From assembly GCA_033002965.1 (NCBI GenBank), contig JAURVB010014522.1:25377-89376 (forward strand): a stretch of 64,000 nucleotides of DNA. The letters run 5' to 3'. Positions within the stretch are counted from its first letter, which is position 1. Every line of letters starts with the position of its first letter. Positions 59,100 through 64,000 of the stretch are shown here, in pieces. A program made the position numbers and the translations under genes. The notes below the pieces were generated by a model that made no database searches, was not told the DNA's origin, and was given only the letters and a program-made list of their open reading frames with translations. Origin of the DNA: Piper betle (Eukaryota > Streptophyta > Magnoliopsida > Piperales > Piperaceae).

Positions 59100-59600
59100 C
59101 ATCTTTACCTAGCGCGGTTAAACGCACGATTAAACTTAATTTCACTCGATACTCGTCCCGAAAAACTTGACTCGAAGCCTAACTTGATAATAAACGAACT
59201 GGGCCTTGGTTTGTACCTAATCAAGTCGGCTCAACTCGAAACTCGATACTTTATTTAAAGAATAAAATTTTTGATCATATTTAACTTAAATATATTTATA
59301 CAAATATAACCAAATCATTAAATATCACTGCATGATAACAAATTTAAATAAAATTATAAATGATTAAGTTAGCTTTTATGCATAATTATGTCAAAGTTGA
59401 AATATTTTAATTATAATTTAACTTTTAGTATGAGTTATATGAAAAAAAGACATCAATAGATATAAATTAAGCTAGCTCGAATTTTATTTGAACTTAAATT
59501 GACTCGAGTATTTATTAGTTCGACTTGAACTTAAAATTAAACAAGCCAAATTTGAGTTGAGCAAAACTCGATTCGCCTCCCCTGATGAGCACCCCTACAT
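59100..59600. repeat. TCGA-rich hAT-like repeat
   Basis: Short CTCGA/TTCGA/GCTCG repeats in both orientations flank an AT-rich centre, ending CCCCTGATGAGCACCCCTAC. A GGGTGCTCAT-type end with TCGA-rich subterminal repeats suits a non-autonomous hAT element; the left end was not defined. Confidence 0.4.
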
Positions 59601-59720
59601 ATCTTTACCACTGTGCATGGGCTTGAATTGGGCATATGGTTTTATTGAATAATTGGGTTAATTAAATAATCAAGATTGAAAATATGGGTTGGGCCGGTTT
59701 AATTAGTATAGTTCCGTTGT

Positions 59721-60429
59721 TGCAAAGACTGTGATATATATATATATATATATATATTCGACTCGGTCTAAGAAGGATCGAACGTTGAATTATTATTATT
59801 ATTATATTTTATTCTCTACCCGGTTAAATGAAATGTAGGTGTTGGGGTGTTTTCCCATACCCAAGCCATCATTTTCATTTTATTTTGAGAAGGGGGCGTC
59901 TTCCTCACCCTAGCCGTCATTCTCATCTTCTTATCATATTCCTTACCGGAGCCGGTTTTCTTCTTGCTTGGGTATTCTTCCTATCTCCATAATCTTTGTT
60001 TTCATGCATTTCATGATCGTCATACTAAATTCCTGCTGCTTCATCAATTCATGACCGCCATGCAAATTTCTGTTGTTTCATCAATTCATGATCGCCTTGC
60101 TTTTGTTGTTGCTTCATCAACATCCTATGCTATGTAATTGGTTTGCTTAGTATAACTGAGTTGTAGTCTCTAGCATCTTATGATTTCTATGCATGGGGTT
60201 TGGATAGTGGGCAACCTTGTGGAGAATTCCATCGGTGCTTGTCAAGTTAAGCATCTATACCAGTTAGTCGGCCAAGGCTCACGCTGTGCAGGCTCATAGC
60301 GCTTGGCTTGAGGTTGTGGGTTGTCGTGCGGGGAGAAGGGGAGCTGTTCTCGATGGTGCTGCTGGCCGGACGGTGCTCACCTTGCATTCTCGGCGGTGCT
60401 ATTGGCCAGGCGTTGTGTGCCTTGGTGTA
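59721..60429 (+). mobile_element. LTR D: 5' part of an A/C-type LTR
   Basis: Starts TGCAAAGACTGTG (one change from TGTAAAGACTGTG), then a (TA)n run, ATT repeats, ACCCGGTTA, TTACCGGAGCCGG and CTTGCTTGGGTATTC (GT 59972), and part of the GC-rich block. It is cut at about 60429, where a minus-strand LTR begins. Confidence 0.75.
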
Positions 60430-62523
60430 GGACCCTTATACACCGCACTACATCAGGATTCCAGAAATGTGTTGTGTTATGCAGTACCCTTATACACCGC
60501 ACTACATCAGGATTTAAAGGAGAATTAATCCAGTTCATATATATCTCAATACCACTCACTCTCTTATTTGTGAAATCCATAAAAGTGCACGTACTTATAT
60601 AATAGGTTAAGGAAAGAGGCTTATATCATATATGTCTAGAGTTTCAGTTCGAAAACCAACAAGGGATCTCATCTTTGTAGTTTTATCAAACATGTGTAGA
60701 AACATGGCTAAATGGCCTGACATTGGAGGGATTTGATAAAACGCTGCATATGTCGTCCTACATCTAAAAGAAGATTAAACTCTATACCCAGGGAGTCAAG
60801 CAGAGAGGGAGAGTCCTACGGACATGTGGTCCAACCTCAAGGCGTATCAGGACATCTACAGCCAGCTCGGACTTCAAAACCTAGATCAGAACCCACCAAT
60901 AAGTAAAATACTAACATCTTTATATGATATATGCTCGTGGTGTGTTCTTATATCATCAATACATCTTAATAAAGAAAACAATGCTAACAATCCTATAACT
61001 ACACATGTGGCACAAAAAATGAGATATAATAATAATAATAATCAATAAATAAATAAATAAGCAAGCAAATACACTCATAGTTAATTAGATGAATAATAAA
61101 TACATAAACCTAAATAATACTCTAATCAAAAAATAATAATATAATTATACTATATTAATATACGTGTAAACACAATTAAATATCAACATATACTCTGTGT
61201 TAGTAATACATAAATAAATATAATAATTCAATAAATAAATAAACAAACAAAGAAATAGTTAATCCTCATTGATCATGAATAATAATATCATAGTTATACA
61301 ATTTAATAAACATAATAAGACTAATATTCGTTAGTAAATATAATATTAATAATAACAAATAATTATGTAAACATTCATCATATATAATAAACATATAAAT
61401 AAAAATAAATAAATATTGAATAAATAAATAAATAAATAAAACAATAAATAGAGAAAATAATTATTAATCCAATTATGTTCAATCATGTGAATATGCATCA
61501 CAAGTACCATAGAGGTTCTCAAATTATTGAAACTGGTGTAAGAATGAACGAAAACGGTTTAAAAATGAGCTGAATCAGATTGAACCGAGCTGAACAAGAC
61601 CGAACCAAATGGGCTGAACCAACTCGGTCAAGGTTAACTAGAAAATAGGCTAGGTTGGCTTGGCGGACCTGAATTGGACGGGCAGACTGATGAACCAAGA
61701 TGAGGCAGGAGGACGCACACGTGAACGCAGGCAGGCAAATGCGACGCTAGTAAACGGGCCGGTTAGGGTAGCGGCACTCTTTGTCACTAGAAAACGCTGA
61801 TCATGGCGTGGCTGGGGTGCTGGCTGGGATTGATGGCCCATAGCGGCGAGGATCATGATGGTGGTGGTGGTCGACGGAGTGTCCAACCGATGGCTGGCTG
61901 GAAATCAACGTGGAAGGAGGTATCGCTGCCAGGTGCAGCGACGTCGCCGGTGGTAGTCACGACCAAATTGATCATTGTGGGTGGTCTCAAAATGTAGATC
62001 TGAAAAAGAATGAAGCTTTTGGAGTAGTAGGCTTTGCCACAGGACCATCGCTGGCGCCAAAAAATAGCCCAATTAGTAGGGGCAAAAATTGACTGTAGCC
62101 TCCATGGTCGATGGCGACTGCTACTGCGCTGGTGGCGATCATCGGTATAGACTGATAGCCAGCCACAAGGTGGTCACAGTCACATTGATCCAGTGGTTGG
62201 GGGTGAGGAGAAAACTCTCAGGCAACAAGCCAAAGTGGTTGCAGTGCTAAAAGGTGTAAATTCGGAAATCGTGAAAAATTTCTAGAAATGTTTGGAATAT
62301 AAATGGGACAAATGAGGGTTGACATGGATGGCTCAGATCTTGACACGTGGTATGATCGGAACATCCGATAACTCATTGTCTAGTGGGACCCACCTATGGG
62401 GTATGTAATATACATATTAATGGAAAGCTTGGATCGAGACCGTTCAAATTCAAAACTGACTCGAGTCATAAAAGTGACTCTACAGACATAAATTGAGCTA
62501 GGAAGGCTAGTTGGGCCTCTGAA
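60430..62523 (-). mobile_element. Minus-oriented LTR of the 27011-30043 type, truncated at both ends
   Basis: Reverse order of the solo LTR: 60430-60840 matches its G-like 3' module (inverted), 60840-61500 its AT-rich centre, 61550-62400 its GC-rich block and flank. Roughly the first 390 bp and the 3' end are missing. The CACTACATCAGGATT(C/T) segment is duplicated at 60450 and 60500. Confidence 0.75.
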
Positions 62524-64000
62524 TGTAAAACCCGTGACTCGAGTCAGGGTTTTACGTTACCGAACCAATCGGTTAAACCGTTGGTTCGAGTCGAGTCAGT
62601 TTCATGAACTGCGTGCTGAGTCGAGGCTAGCCGTGAGTTATGAGCGATGAGAGTCAGGTGTACCTGAATATATGATGATAACGTCGAGAAGATGGTGAGA
62701 TATGAGTTATCAGAATATATGAAAGTATGCAGTATTTTTTCTTTTTATATGTTTGATCGTAGAAATAGTTTTAGGTCGAATAACGCGTTAGGACGCGTTG
62801 GATTATATTCGGGTGGGTTATTAGTTATAGAGCATGCCATTTGGATGTTGTTGTGTTTGTTTTATTTTATGGAATTTTTCCATATTTTTCTAGATATTTT
62901 TAGAATTTATTACGAACTAGTTATTATTTTGACTCGAGTATGAATCGAGTCAATACTTATTTACAAAACTGCCACTAGAGCATTTCTTCTCCTCCCGACC
63001 CTTCTTCACCCAAACCCTCGCCGTTGTGTGCTGCTGCCGCCATTGCCGACGCCGCGCTAGTCCACCGATCGACGCCGCTCTGCCTTGCCGTGCCGTTGCA
63101 GTGCCGCCACGATCGACCTCGGCCACCGATCGCCTCGCTGGCGCGCCGCCGCCATGCCACAGAAGTCGCCTCGGCCGTCGCCACTCCGAGCTGGATTCCA
63201 CCGCCGTTCGGTTGCCGTTGCCACCGTTGTGACCACCAGTCTCACCCTCTCGCCGTCGTCGACGTTTCCCCATCATCCCGACCGCCGTCGAGGCCGGCCG
63301 CAGCCCTGATCGGACCACACCGCCGCCACCACCCATTGTCGACGCCGCCACCGACAGCCATCGCCGCCCCAGCTACCATGTTTGACACCACCATTGGACC
63401 AAGCTCGTCAAGCTGAGTGCGTCGATAGACCCCCTGATTGCCCTATCCCGAATCATCGCTGGAAAACTATCGGAATCCGCCGGAAAACTGCCGACACTCG
63501 CCGGAAAACCGCCGGAATTGCTGGAAAATTAGATTCGTGGGAAGTCTGCCGGATCATCCGCCGAACGCACCCGGTCCAATCTGATCGGACTTCGGACGCC
63601 GCTAGGTGCCGAACTCGAGTTTCGAGCCACGAAACGGGAACCCTACCGTCGCCGATTTTCGACGACGCGAGGTATAATTTATTTTAACTTAATTATTTGA
63701 AAGTATTGATTGTTAGAATTGCATGCTAGGATTGGTGAATTGTTGTGTTATAATAATATATATAAATATAGATTTGATTAAGGATAAAATATGAAATTTG
63801 TTTGATTGAGTGGTGTTAAAAATGGAGGCTAAGAAACTATATTAGGGTAACTAGGTAATGATCATGATCTAATGCAAACTAGCCTAAGTAGACTTGCTAG
63901 AATTGATATAGGCTGATGTGTGCTTGATTGATGCGTGATTGCGTTGATTGTGTGTGCATGCTATAGGATGTGTGATTCATCATGCAGGTCGTGAGTTTTT
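62524..64000 (+). mobile_element. Family J LTR, plus orientation, runs off the window
   Basis: Starts TGTAAAACCCGTGACTCGAG, has GGGTTTTACG and AACCAATCGGTT boxes as in 3821-3359, an AT-rich U3-like part to 62960, then a strongly GC-rich block (62990-63670) and AT-rich sequence to the edge. The reading frames in the GC-rich block overlap in several frames on both strands and lack domains, so none is called a gene. Confidence 0.6.

Noticed and set aside
63024..63416. 130-codon plus-strand and 133-codon minus-strand frames at the right end
   Set aside because: Overlapping frames on both strands of a GC-rich LTR block; composition effect.

Overview
This is a nuclear plant (angiosperm) sequence from a repeat-rich genome. 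Evidence for a plant is a spliced RopGEF gene with the PRONE domain, an eight-cysteine lipid-transfer-like gene with a TATA promoter, chromovirus-type Ty3/gypsy retrotransposons, TRIM elements and a hAT transposase remnant. I cannot assign a species. No bacterial genes, rRNA, tRNA or CRISPR are visible. Only two host genes can be supported: the RopGEF on the minus strand (five exons between 10580 and 7091) and the lipid-transfer-like gene on the plus strand (57985-58254). Nearly everything else is nested retrotransposon sequence.

Layout. 1-6690: minus- and plus-oriented pieces of a long-LTR family I call G. 7091-10580: RopGEF. 10600-12040: decayed hAT element. 12245-13330: a tandem TRIM array (four LTRs, three internal regions) inside one target-site duplication, AAATC. 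13587-20050: a rearranged G retrotransposon whose RT/RNase H is on the minus strand and integrase on the plus strand. 20339-25540: two truncated minus-strand G LTRs and a catalytically dead pol fragment. 27011-30043: solo LTR with TSD TGCCC. 32280-35135: decayed minus-strand gypsy. 36026-39264: a TRIM joined to a solo LTR (family A), the pair flanked by CCCTA. 39439-49504: a complete, young chromovirus (family B) with TSD CTTTT, 2.57-kb LTRs, PBS, gag, pol and PPT. 49971-56440: family C/A LTRs forming a large inverted repeat. 57907-58254: the lipid-transfer-like gene. 59100-64000: hAT-like repeat, LTR D, a minus-strand LTR and a further LTR running off the window.

Most unusual signal. The LTRs of families A, B and C share the same framework: a U3 with repeated CGGTTA boxes, a TATA box, a leader with a conserved GGGTA donor-like site, and about 2 kb downstream a conserved CACTAAC...CCGCAGG branch-point/acceptor-like block followed by the 3' end of the LTR. 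Between these fixed blocks each family carries a different structured cassette. In B it is an array of TAGCC...GGCTA and CCCC...GGGG hairpin units. In C it is about 21 units of 33 bp whose stems change in a compensatory way (TGGCG/CGCCA, TGGTG/CACCA, TGATGG/CCATCA). I infer an LTR-resident leader intron or other RNA-structured region. It is a hypothesis from sequence only, and I know of no description of it.

Coordinates of LTR ends are read directly from TG...CA termini. Divergences and family names beyond Ty3/gypsy chromovirus were not computed.
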